Below are positions 1 through 6,728 of a stretch of 8,811 nt of DNA, in pieces. Numbering within the stretch: position 1 is the stretch's first letter; each line of letters starts with the position of its first letter. The position numbers were made by a program, and so were the translations under genes. A model generated the notes under the pieces. That model had not been told where the DNA came from, did no database searches, and worked only from the letters and a program-made list of their open reading frames with translations. Origin of the DNA: Deltaproteobacteria bacterium (lineage in GTDB: Bacteria; Desulfobacterota; DSM-4660; Desulfatiglandales; B25-G16); NCBI GenBank assembly GCA_003646935.1, contig QMLW01000052.1, positions 1 to 8,811 of the forward strand. The letters run 5' to 3'.

Positions 1-1531
1 CACGACCGGTGCCCCGAAAGACCAGACCCTCGCCATCGGCCGTGCCGGAGATCAATACAGTCGTGGAGTCCCATTGGGCTTCGGTCATCTGACATGCCAC
101 GAACCGCTCCCAGATGAGCTTGTACAGCCGATAGTGCTGTTCCTTTAACGATGGGCGAACGCTTTCCGGCGTGAGGGTTACATCGGTAGGGCGGATCGCC
201 TCGTGTGCCTCTTGTGCCGCCTTCACGGAAGAGGCGTATACGTTTGGTCTCGGCGGCAGGTATGCATCGCTGAAATGGGAACCGATATAAGCCCTCGCCA
301 TCTTGACGGCTTCACCCGATAGGTGGGTGGAATCGGTCCGCATGTAGGTAATGAGGCCAACCGAACCCGTTCCCTGGATCTGTACGCCCTCGTATAGTGC
401 CTGCGCGATATTCATGGTGAGCTGAGGAGGAAAGCCAAGATAGCTTGATGCAGCCTGCTGAAGCGTGCTGGTGATAAAGGGGGCATGAGGTCGTGCCTTC
501 ATTCGTTTGCTCTGTATGGAGGTTACCCTCCAGGCTGGACCTCCCGCCAGATGCCCCTTCAACCGTGTGATTCGCTGTGCAGGACCCTTGGCCTTAGGAT
601 TTTCTTCCTCGATTACCTCATCAACTCTGAACCCAGCTCGTTTCACGGCCGCCAGGATTGTGTCTGCGTCCTTGGCTTCGAATTTCTCGCCATCGATTTC
701 TATGAGCTCTGCGGTGAGGCTGTGGTGCTCAAGGAGCCACCGGTTTATATCCCGGGCCGTTCGACTATCTCCTTTTCTCCCTGTTCCCTCTGCAGGCTGT
801 TCCGCGAGCCATTTCTGCCATTCCGCTCCAATGGAGCCGGCATTGGCTAGGTCAGTGGTGAAGTAGCCGACTACCCTCCAATATTCCGCCGGCACAAATG
901 CCCCGATCTCGCGCTCGCGTTCTACCACCAATCGGAGTGCTACTGATTGCACGCGGCCGGCGCTTAATCCCCTGGCGATTTTTTTCCATAGAAGTGGGGA
1001 GGCCTGATAGCCGACGATACGGTCGAGAATCCGCCGTGCCTGTTGAGCGTTGACCTTGTCCATATCGATCGTACGTGGATTGCGAAAAGCCTTGTCGATT
1101 TCACGCTTGGTGATGGCGTTGAATACCACCCTGCGGGCATCTTCTACTTTGATCCCGAGTGCCTTTGTCAGGTGCCACGCAATAGCCTCACCTTCACGAT
1201 CGAGGTCTGTTGCAAGCCAGATTCCCGATGCCTTTTTTGCCGCCGCTCTTAGGTGTTTGACCGTTGCCGCCTTTTCCTTGATGATCTCGTAGGTAGGCGT
1301 AAACTCATGATCGAGATCAACGCCGGGAACGGGATCTCTGGAACCTTTAGGGTTCTTATCAGGAAGATCCCTGACGTGTCCAACAGAGGCCGAGACCACG
1401 TACTGGGGACCTAGATATCTATTGATAGTCCGAGCCTTTGCGGGCGACTCAACAATCACTAGTTGCTTACCCCCTGTATCAGGGATGTCAGGGGTTCTTC
1501 TGCTGCGTATTGTTGTTTTTTTCTTGGCCAT
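1..1531 (-). CDS. topA: DNA topoisomerase I (type IA), N-terminal 510 residues, cut by the left edge
   Basis: TopA relaxes negatively supercoiled DNA by cutting one strand through a tyrosyl-5'-phosphate and passing the other strand. Visible motifs are the Toprim segment LVIVESPAKA (residues 24-33, Glu28), the metal-binding DLDREGE (109-115), the NAQQARRILDRIVGY helix region (161-175), GLSAGRVQSVALRL (188-201), the active-site block GLITYMRTDST (392-402, Tyr396 and Arg398) and HEAIRPT (443-449). The C-terminal zinc-ribbon part lies outside the window. The ATG at 1531 has only a poor ribosome binding site (AAGTAAAG adjoining it). It gives a basic extension of about 20 residues before the usual Toprim start. 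Compared with common TopA sequences there seem to be extra residues around 228-275 and 305-332. It follows dprA on the same strand after 53 bases with no terminator, so the two are probably one operon. The family call is very secure; the exact start is less so. Confidence 0.97.
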   Translation of the reverse strand, partial: MAKKKTTIRSRRTPDIPDTGGKQLVIVESPAKARTINRYLGPQYVVSASVGHVRDLPDKNPKGSRDPVPGVDLDHEFTPTYEIIKEKAATVKHLRAAAKKASGIWLATDLDREGEAIAWHLTKALGIKVEDARRVVFNAITKREIDKAFRNPRTIDMDKVNAQQARRILDRIVGYQASPLLWKKIARGLSAGRVQSVALRLVVEREREIGAFVPAEYWRVVGYFTTDLANAGSIGAEWQKWLAEQPAEGTGRKGDSRTARDINRWLLEHHSLTAELIEIDGEKFEAKDADTILAAVKRAGFRVDEVIEEENPKAKGPAQRITRLKGHLAGGPAWRVTSIQSKRMKARPHAPFITSTLQQAASSYLGFPPQLTMNIAQALYEGVQIQGTGSVGLITYMRTDSTHLSGEAVKMARAYIGSHFSDAYLPPRPNVYASSVKAAQEAHEAIRPTDVTLTPESVRPSLKEQHYRLYKLIWERFVACQMTEAQWDSTTVLISGTADGEGLVFRGTGR

Positions 1532-1539
1532 CTTTACTT

Positions 1540-1562
1540 GATACTTGAAACTCGATACTTGA
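1540..1562. repeat. Short direct repeat in the dprA-topA spacer
   Basis: GATACTTGA occurs at 1540-1548 and again at 1554-1562, a 14-base period, with a partial third copy (TTACTTGA) just before the first. It lies immediately upstream of the topA start and replaces what would be its ribosome binding region. Confidence 0.5.
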
Positions 1563-1584
1563 GAATACCTGTTCTTCCCCAGTT

Positions 1585-2691
1585 TCAAGAAACTATAAAC
1601 ATCTTTCCCGGGAGTTGCTTGATCGCACCCTTTAGCTCGAGTCTTGTTAGGAGGCTTGCTACCTTTGCGGAATCAAGCATGCTTGATCGTACGATATGAT
1701 CTATATGGATCGGGTAGTTACTCAGAATATCAAAGACCCGCCTCTCATCTTCCTCCAAAGGTGGTATGGTCACTTTTTTCCATGGCGTCCCTTCTTTGGA
1801 GTACGGGGACCTCAATCCAAGCTCCTGCAGGATATCATCCGCGTTTTCCACGAGTTTAGCGCCTTGCTTAATGAGAAAGTGGGTTCCGGTACTCTTGAAG
1901 GATTCGACGCTGCCGGGTACGGCGAAAACCTCTCTACCTTGTTCCAAAGCGAGGGAGGCAGTGATCAGAGAGCCGCTTCTTCGAGAGGCCTCAACCACCA
2001 CTACCCCTTTTGACAGGCCGCTGATTATCCTGTTTCGTATGGGAAAATTCCTCCCTTCAGGCGGTGTTCCAAGGGGAAACTCGGTGATCACCGTTCCGCT
2101 TTTCCTAATTTGGTGATAAAGGTTGACGTTTGAGCTGGGATAAATCACATCGATACCGGAACCGAGCACGGCAACGGTAGCACCATTTCCTCTCAGGCAG
2201 CCCCAATGGGCCGCCGCATCGATCCCTTTTGCCATCCCGCTGACAACCGAGATATCCAGCATAGCAAGGCCATGACATATCTCCTCGGTAACCTTCAATC
2301 CATAGTGGCTTGGATTTCGTGAGCCTACTACAGCGATCATGGTGTTCTTTGAGGGCAGATCCTTTCCCCTTATATAGAGGAGGGGAGGGGGATCATGGAT
2401 TTGTTTGAGATCCATTGGGTATGAGGGATCGAAGATGGTTATGAGCCTTGCTCCGATCTCCTCTATTCGCCGCAGCTCTTGGTGGGGATCTCCCTCCCAT
2501 TGGTTAGAGACGATCCTCTGTGCCGTTTCAGCTCGGATTCCCTCTACCTCGAGAAGCTCCTGAAGCCTTGCGTTAAACACATTCGTGGGATCGCCAAATC
2601 TATCGAGCAGGCGCTTGTAAGCAATGTTACCCAAATTGGGAATCATCTTGAGTGCGAGCCAACTAACTATAGGATCAGGCCATTGTTTCAT
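1585..2691 (-). CDS. dprA: DNA-processing protein DprA (Smf), RecA/ssDNA loader for natural transformation
   Basis: DprA binds incoming single-stranded DNA in the cytosol and loads RecA onto it. The protein has 368 residues and the three-part layout of longer DprA proteins. An N-terminal helix-hairpin-helix/SAM-like region spans about 8-65. The Rossmann-like DNA_processg_A domain spans about 78-290. A C-terminal winged-helix domain spans about 312-368. Within the Rossmann domain are VVGSR (121-125), SGMAKGID (151-158), FPIRNR (216-221) and RSGSLITA (238-245), the conserved family motifs. The ATG at 2691 has no clear Shine-Dalgarno sequence (CCGCTCC precedes it), but the N-terminus aligns with the usual start of the family. 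The stop is TGA. topA follows 53 bases downstream, an arrangement common in bacteria. The gene lies head-to-head with the dolichol-kinase-like gene. Presence of dprA alone does not prove competence. Confidence 0.97.
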   Translation of the reverse strand: MKQWPDPIVSWLALKMIPNLGNIAYKRLLDRFGDPTNVFNARLQELLEVEGIRAETAQRIVSNQWEGDPHQELRRIEEIGARLITIFDPSYPMDLKQIHDPPPLLYIRGKDLPSKNTMIAVVGSRNPSHYGLKVTEEICHGLAMLDISVVSGMAKGIDAAAHWGCLRGNGATVAVLGSGIDVIYPSSNVNLYHQIRKSGTVITEFPLGTPPEGRNFPIRNRIISGLSKGVVVVEASRRSGSLITASLALEQGREVFAVPGSVESFKSTGTHFLIKQGAKLVENADDILQELGLRSPYSKEGTPWKKVTIPPLEEDERRVFDILSNYPIHIDHIVRSSMLDSAKVASLLTRLELKGAIKQLPGKMFIVS

Positions 2692-2721
2692 GGAGCGGCA
2701 TTATGTGGATGTTTTTGGTGG

Positions 2722-2748
2722 AATATAATCAAAATAATCCTGAGTCAA
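2722..2748 (-). promoter_or_regulatory. Candidate sigma-70 promoter for dprA-topA
   Basis: On the minus strand TTGACT (2748-2743), preceded by an A-rich run, is followed after 15 bases by TATATT (2727-2722). It ends about 30 bases before the dprA start. The spacing is short for sigma-70, but the hexamers are good. Confidence 0.4.
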
Positions 2749-2784
2749 GTTTTTTATTGGCCTCTCATGGGTAGGCGATTCTTA

Positions 2785-2801
2785 TGGTATACTAGTATAA
2801 T
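2785..2801 (+). promoter_or_regulatory. Candidate extended -10 promoter and palindrome ahead of the dolichol-kinase-like gene
   Basis: TGG TATACT (2785-2793) matches an extended -10 element and overlaps a consensus TATAAT (2796-2801). No good -35 is seen. TATACTAGTATA (2788-2799) is a perfect 12-bp palindrome that could bind a dimeric regulator. A start here would give a leader of roughly 110 bases. Confidence 0.35.
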
Positions 2802-2913
2802 CAGGTGCCTAAGAATGAAATTGTATGGTCCACTAAAGTGAGATTCCGAAAGTGGCGCCTATTTTAAACCTATATCATAATCAATGAGCTGAGGATCTGA
2901 AAGAGGGATTTCC

Positions 2914-3525
2914 GTGCCTGAAGACGTGAACTCCATAAACGGGAAGGTAAAGGGGGAGATAGCACGAAAAGGGATTCATATTGGCACTGGAATCCTTATG
3001 GTCGTTCTCTATGCTCGCTACGATAGGAATGTCCTCGTTTTCATTCATCTGTTCTTCCTTGCGGCCATCTGGCTTGTTGAACTCTTAAGGCTTAAGGGCG
3101 CAATAAAGGTGCCGTTCTTGAGGGTTAGAGAGAGGAAGGTGGTCGGTGCCCATGCGTTTTTCATGTTGAGCACCTTTATCAGCATCCTGATCTTCAATAT
3201 GCGGATAGCCATCGCCTCCATCCTTATGTTGACGATAGGGGATCCCGCATCAGGTGCTTTTCAGCTGTGCATGAGAGATTCCTTAGGCTCCATGGAGAGC
3301 CGTGAGGCTGTTCTAAAGCCACCGGTAGTGATGTTGATTATGTTCCTTGTGTCATTTCTGGTGGGCTACCTATCCCTTGGCTCCATGAAGATCGCGATAT
3401 GTGGAGCGCTCGGCGCTGCGGTGGCAGATGGCCTGCAGATTAAGGTTCGCCATGTTGTTATCGATGATAACCTCACGATACCGCTCTACGCCGGCCTTTT
3501 CATGAGCCTGGCGTCGCTGTGGTAG
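2914..3525 (+). CDS. Diacylglycerol/polyprenol (dolichol) kinase family membrane protein
   Basis: This 203-residue, very hydrophobic protein resembles the bacterial dolichol kinase/CTP transferase family (SEC59-like, COG0170). Members use a nucleotide triphosphate, often CTP, to phosphorylate a lipid alcohol in the membrane. Visible signatures are ARKGIH (17-22), a Glu in a helix end (VELLRLKG, 55-62), RERKVVGA (72-79), the nucleotide-site motif GDPASG (109-114) and DDNLTIP (184-190). Hydrophobic segments fall at about 24-58, 82-108, 137-175 and 188-203. The start is GTG at 2914, chosen because AAGAGGG sits six bases upstream and the RK..H motif follows at the normal distance. The downstream part of the nucleotide site differs from the family pattern I recall (see findings), so activity is uncertain. 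It ends at TAG, after which the same frame continues into a cold-shock domain. The substrate is unknown. Confidence 0.8.
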   Translation: MPEDVNSINGKVKGEIARKGIHIGTGILMVVLYARYDRNVLVFIHLFFLAAIWLVELLRLKGAIKVPFLRVRERKVVGAHAFFMLSTFISILIFNMRIAIASILMLTIGDPASGAFQLCMRDSLGSMESREAVLKPPVVMLIMFLVSFLVGYLSLGSMKIAICGALGAAVADGLQIKVRHVVIDDNLTIPLYAGLFMSLASLW

Positions 3526-3780
3526 GCTTCGGCAGGAACATCGCTGAAGGCAGCTAAGAGCGCTGCGTTCAGGTGGATTGAGGCCCTCTTTTCGCTTAAG
3601 TGGTTTAATAATAAAAAGGGATATGGCTTCATCGAAAAGGAAGAAGGGCCTGATATCTTCGTTCATTTCTCATCCATTAACATGTCCGGCTTCAAGAAGC
3701 TTGCGGCTGGAGATCAGGTGAGCTTTGACATTGAGGACGGCGACCGCGGCCCTTTGGCCCAAAATTTTTCTAAAATTTAG
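3526..3780 (+). CDS. Cold-shock domain (CspA-type) reading frame, in frame with the preceding gene after one TAG
   Basis: This frame encodes a CspA-type nucleic-acid-binding domain. It contains KWFNNKKGYGFIE (RNP1 motif) at 3598-3636 and DIFVHFSSI (RNP2 motif) at 3652-3678, then a normal domain end (GDRGPLAQNFSKI) before TAG at 3778-3780. Such domains bind single-stranded RNA or DNA. About 23 codons between the upstream TAG (3523-3525) and the domain encode an amphipathic linker. No in-frame ATG, GTG or TTG precedes KWF. The only upstream candidate is CTG at 3544, which has AGGA at 3534-3537 six bases before it and would give 78 residues. Because the frame is that of the dolichol-kinase-like gene, the segment could instead be its C-terminal domain, reached by readthrough or cut off by a nonsense mutation. 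The conserved motifs suggest recent or present coding. The domain call is firm; how it is translated is not known. Confidence 0.75.
   Translation, partial: ASAGTSLKAAKSAAFRWIEALFSLKWFNNKKGYGFIEKEEGPDIFVHFSSINMSGFKKLAAGDQVSFDIEDGDRGPLAQNFSKI
3527..3549 (+). other. Predicted stem-loop one base after the TAG between membrane protein and cold-shock domain
   Basis: CTTCGGC (3527-3533) can pair with GCTGAAG (3543-3549) to give seven pairs including one G-U, with a nine-base loop. The loop holds the Shine-Dalgarno-like AGGA, and the 3' arm holds the candidate CTG start. The position relative to the stop codon is what makes it notable; a stem of this size also arises by chance. Confidence 0.4.
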
Positions 3781-3812
3781 CGTGCTGGCAGCTCTTTCGG
3801 CACCCTCAGCCC

Positions 3813-3840
3813 AGCTCGGTACGCTATCGTATCGCGAGCT
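3813..3840. repeat. Inverted repeat between convergent gene ends
   Basis: AGCTCG (3813-3818) and CGAGCT (3835-3840) are perfect inverted arms, with TACG (3820-3823) and CGTA (3828-3831) as an inner inverted pair. It lies between the cold-shock frame and the convergent dehydrogenase. Neither side has a T-run, so it is not a canonical intrinsic terminator, although it could limit read-through from both sides. Confidence 0.4.
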
Positions 3841-3841
3841 A

Positions 3842-4582
3842 TCATATTCCCCATCCACCTGAGACGGGCAAGGCAGCACCGGTGATAAATGAGGCATCAT
3901 CAGAAGCCAGAAAGGCAATTACCCGTGCTACCTCCTCAGGTTCAGCCATGCGCCCCAAGGGCGTATCGGCAATTATTTCCCGTTTGTATTTCTCAGCCAT
4001 AAAGGCCTCTATGGTTGGGGTCCTGATGAGCCCCGGTAGCACTGCATTGACGGTAACTCCATCTTTTCCACATTCCCTTGCCACGGATTTCGTCAATCCT
4101 ATAATCCCCGCCTTTGCTGTTGAGTAGGCCACCTCTCCTTTGCCACCGATAGCCCCGTATACAGAACTCAGATTGATGATCCGGCCCCATCCCGTTCTCC
4201 GCATATCGGGAAGCAACATCTGGATAAGGGTTAAAGGCACGGTAACATGAATGGTTATAACCTCATCAAAATCCTTTTTATCTATTTTATCCGAGGTGCC
4301 AGGCCGATCGAATCCGGCGTTATTCACGAGGATATCTATCATCCGGACCTTCTGTATAGCGCCGACAATTTCCCGGAGCTCCTCGATATTGGTCAGATCC
4401 ACCACGTGGCCCGTAACCCCGTAACCCGATTGCTTCAACTCACGGGTAACTTCGCCAAGGGCCTCGGCGTTTTTTTCCAACACTATGAGATCCGCCCCTT
4501 TTGATGCGATGGCGAAGGCGCAGGCCTTGCCGATGCCCTGGCCTGCACCAGTGATCAACGCAATATGGCCATCAAGAAACAT
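3842..4582 (-). CDS. Short-chain dehydrogenase/reductase, FabG-like
   Basis: This is a 246-residue classical SDR, a cytosolic NAD(P)(H)-dependent oxidoreductase of the kind that includes 3-oxoacyl-ACP reductases and 3-hydroxybutyrate dehydrogenases. The cofactor motif TGAGQGIG is at 11-18 and NNAG at 87-90. The catalytic Ser140, Tyr153 and Lys157 lie in the usual S...YxxxK spacing. PVSGGW closes the C-terminus. A Glu at the end of the second strand (VLEKN, Glu36) suggests NAD(H) rather than NADP(H). The position where classical SDRs usually have the tetrad Asn is His112. I chose the ATG at 4582 because MFLDGHIALITG is where the family begins. A GTG at 4660 would add 26 residues with no similarity to the family; neither start has a strong ribosome binding site. 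The stop is TGA. The LysM gene lies upstream on the same strand, 155 bases away. No fatty-acid synthesis genes are nearby, so FabG itself is not claimed. Confidence 0.93.
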   Translation of the reverse strand: MFLDGHIALITGAGQGIGKACAFAIASKGADLIVLEKNAEALGEVTRELKQSGYGVTGHVVDLTNIEELREIVGAIQKVRMIDILVNNAGFDRPGTSDKIDKKDFDEVITIHVTVPLTLIQMLLPDMRRTGWGRIINLSSVYGAIGGKGEVAYSTAKAGIIGLTKSVARECGKDGVTVNAVLPGLIRTPTIEAFMAEKYKREIIADTPLGRMAEPEEVARVIAFLASDDASFITGAALPVSGGWGI

Positions 4583-4650
4583 GCTGTTCTTTGCTGAGTT
4601 AGTACAAATCGTAAGGTTATGCGGAAGATAAGCGTTTATACAAATGGCAG

Positions 4651-4667
4651 GCCCTATCACGTAGGGC
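4651..4667. repeat. Small perfect hairpin in the spacer between LysM gene and SDR gene
   Basis: GCCCTA (4651-4656) and TAGGGC (4662-4667) form a six-pair stem with a five-base loop. No T-run follows on either strand. It could sit in the leader of the SDR transcript or act as a weak end signal after the LysM gene. Confidence 0.35.
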
Positions 4668-4737
4668 GGGTACGGTCATGTGTGAAAGCCTTTAAATCCT
4701 TGTTACTCTCTACGGGTTGATTGCATATATGACTTCG

Positions 4738-5829
4738 TTATTCCACGTGGCAGGTTGGCAAACTAGCCAATCCTCTGAATCGCTTTTGCCAGAGTACAGG
4801 CCTAATCTTCGCACCATTGCTGAAATTCTTGGCGGCCCAAAATACCACGCCGGCGGAGGTGTCTTCCGTGGTTGCCAGAATAAGGATTCTAGCAGCAACA
4901 GTAGGGGGCAGGGCAACGGTCTGTTTCTCTCCCATGGACGACTCCCGTTCCTCTATGACTTCAAATATGTTACCCCTCCTCAAGCCTTTCTTAAATCCAC
5001 TGTCGATGTACACCACTGTGTATTGGCCGTGCAATAGCAAATTTTCCTTTGCAGCCAGAACATGGGCAGTAATATCACCTTGGTAGGGAAGTGGAAGCAC
5101 ACAAGGAGAGACTGAATGATAGGGCATAAGGAGATCATCTTTGTACATGGTCCTGAATGATTCTCCTATCCGCGCAACATGGTAATCCTCCTTAACCTCT
5201 TCGATCTGCAGCACCCCCTTAAAGGAGTGGATGTATCCGCATTCCTCTTTGCTCAAGGGATGCTCGATGGGCTTCGAGATATTGTATACGGTAAATGTAT
5301 CACCAACCTTAATACCTTCTTTATAAAGCTTTACATACACAATATCATCTTCGCCGATCATTACCTTCTCGGCCTCGAAATCAAAGATCCTTCCCCATGG
5401 CTCAATGGGATTTTTGCGGAGAAAGCCGAGGGCTTCTACGTTGGTGAGACTTGCTACATTTATTCCCCGGATTTCACTGGGCTTCTCAGGCTCTTGTGGC
5501 AGTTCTGAGGGCTGTTCTTGATTCAGGGCCACTTCCTTTTTCGCGGGTAAGGGAGTTTCTTCTTCCCCATATTCTAAAAGGGTGATCACGTCGCCGGGCT
5601 TCAGCCAGTGAGGGTTCGTAATGAATTTATTCATTTCCCAAAGCTCTGGCCAGAGGTAGGGATCACCGTAATACTTCTCGCAAATTGACCACAGCGTATC
5701 ACCCTTCTGAACCACATGGGTGATTGTCTGTTTTTCTGCAAGTATCGGGGGAGAAAAACTTAAAAGAAGGGAGAAACATACAATAAGACCGAAATAGCCA
5801 CGCTTATCTCTCAACTGTCTCCTCCTCAT
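4738..5829 (-). CDS. Secreted LysM peptidoglycan-binding protein
   Basis: The 363-residue protein has a basic N-terminus and hydrophobic core (about 12-30), with a likely signal-peptidase site after ILA (residue 31), so it should act in the periplasm or at the cell wall. One LysM domain follows at about 37-85. It begins THVVQKGDTLWSI and continues through GDPYLWPELWEMN to LKPGDVITL, with the double-Trp insertion I associate with deltaproteobacterial LysM proteins. A Glu/Pro-rich linker covers about 87-120. The remaining 240 residues look beta-rich and have no catalytic motif I recognise. The ATG at 5829 is supported by AGAGGAGA about ten bases upstream. The stop is TAA. Similar LysM proteins often sit close to dprA and topA; here the SDR and a reversed gene lie between. 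Its exact role in the envelope is unknown. Confidence 0.9.
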   Translation of the reverse strand: MRRRQLRDKRGYFGLIVCFSLLLSFSPPILAEKQTITHVVQKGDTLWSICEKYYGDPYLWPELWEMNKFITNPHWLKPGDVITLLEYGEEETPLPAKKEVALNQEQPSELPQEPEKPSEIRGINVASLTNVEALGFLRKNPIEPWGRIFDFEAEKVMIGEDDIVYVKLYKEGIKVGDTFTVYNISKPIEHPLSKEECGYIHSFKGVLQIEEVKEDYHVARIGESFRTMYKDDLLMPYHSVSPCVLPLPYQGDITAHVLAAKENLLLHGQYTVVYIDSGFKKGLRRGNIFEVIEERESSMGEKQTVALPPTVAARILILATTEDTSAGVVFWAAKNFSNGAKIRPVLWQKRFRGLASLPTCHVE

Positions 5830-5864
5830 TAGGGTTAATCTCCTCTAAACATACTCATACAGAC

Positions 5865-5894
5865 TTACTACGATTTTTTCCCTATTATTGTCAA
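5865..5894 (-). promoter_or_regulatory. Candidate sigma-70 promoter for the LysM gene
   Basis: On the minus strand a perfect -35 TTGACA (5894-5889) is followed after 18 bases by a weak -10 TAGTAA (5870-5865), 35 bases before the start codon. The -35 match is good and the -10 match poor, so this is a moderate prediction. Confidence 0.4.
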
Positions 5895-6017
5895 GTTGTT
5901 TTCCAGCAGGCAGGTACGCCCGTATTTACGCTGAGCAAGGCCGTTATGCTCTATCGGGGATAGTAAACTGGAGGGCGCGTCGTGCATGAAATGGGGCGCG
6001 TGTGTTCTGCTAATTCA

Positions 6018-6689
6018 CTATCTCTTGGAGAATGAGATTTCTCCATAGTAACATTCGGCCCTGCTTTTCGTGTGTTGGGAGTTGATGAATATGGAGATTA
6101 GGCTTGTCTTTGGTGGCTCCTTGCCAAAAAGAGTCTTGTAATCATCGTAGACATTTCGCTTCTCCTGCATCCATTTCCCGATGTTTTCAGGCCCACTTTG
6201 CAGCACGATCAAGCGTGTCTTGCCCCAGGCAGGGCTCACACCGGTGGTAAACTTAGGAGTTTTGTTCTCCCACAGATACCCCACTATTTTGGCAGTTAGC
6301 TTGAAGGTTCCGAAGACCACATAAAGCTGTCCGGCCTGATCATCCGTCTTCTTCTCCCGAAAATCCCCTCCCTTGGGAAGCTCCGTTGCCTTCCACCTGA
6401 AGTTAATGAAAGGATATTGCTTGAGATCCACCTCTATCTCTTTTGTTATCCCGAATGAGGCATTGTCGCTCGCGAGATGCAATACGTGATCGCCGTTTTC
6501 AGTGACGAGTGAAATTTGCGGGGTTCCCTCGTTCTCCTTCAGCTCCCAGCCGACCGGTGCGCCCTTTTCGTCAACACCGTTGGAGAAGCCCTCGATAATA
6601 AGTCGATCAGCGTCGGCTCGTGCGGTAAGGGGGAGCAAGATGACTATAACCGCTATAACCAGTACCCTTTGGTAGTGGTGCATTTTCAT
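6018..6689 (-). CDS. Exported DUF3047 family protein
   Basis: This 223-residue protein has a signal peptide (hydrophobic 9-22, likely cleavage after TARADA, residue 27) and should be exported. The mature part matches my recollection of the DUF3047 family: FRWKATELPKGGD (97-109), the DDQAGQLYVVF block (116-126), YLWENK (138-143), the ERNVYDDYK-like stretch (here EKRNVYDDYK, 176-185), then INSQHTKSRAECYYGEI (202-218). The fold is probably a beta-sandwich; no function is established for the family, and no catalytic motif is visible. GGGAGG lies about ten bases before the ATG at 6689; a second Met at residue 3 is possible. The gene ends with TAG followed at once by TGA on the same frame. It is transcribed away from the decarboxylase operon and towards the LysM gene, 188 bases off. 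Confidence 0.88.
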   Translation of the reverse strand: MKMHHYQRVLVIAVIVILLPLTARADADRLIIEGFSNGVDEKGAPVGWELKENEGTPQISLVTENGDHVLHLASDNASFGITKEIEVDLKQYPFINFRWKATELPKGGDFREKKTDDQAGQLYVVFGTFKLTAKIVGYLWENKTPKFTTGVSPAWGKTRLIVLQSGPENIGKWMQEKRNVYDDYKTLFGKEPPKTSLISIFINSQHTKSRAECYYGEISFSKR

Positions 6690-6728
6690 GGTCGTGCAAA
6701 CCTCCCTTTCTTATCCTGCATACGGGGT

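Noticed and set aside
485..866. Plus-strand open frames of about 120 codons
   Set aside because: They are antisense to well-conserved topA coding sequence and show no recognisable domain.
3523..3525. TAG as pyrrolysine
   Set aside because: TAG serves as a plain terminator at 3778-3780 and in the DUF3047 gene (there followed at once by TGA), and no Pyl genes are in view; only a genome search could revive the idea.
3748..3770. GGCC/GGCC hairpin followed by AAAATTTTT as a terminator
   Set aside because: The stem is only four pairs and lies inside the cold-shock coding sequence.
3370..3918. Minus-strand frames opposite the dolichol-kinase-like and cold-shock region
   Set aside because: Low-complexity, no motifs, and shadowed by frames with clear domains on the plus strand or by the SDR.
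4583..4660. GTG start at 4660 for the SDR
   Set aside because: The 26 added residues do not resemble SDR N-termini; the family begins at the ATG at 4582.
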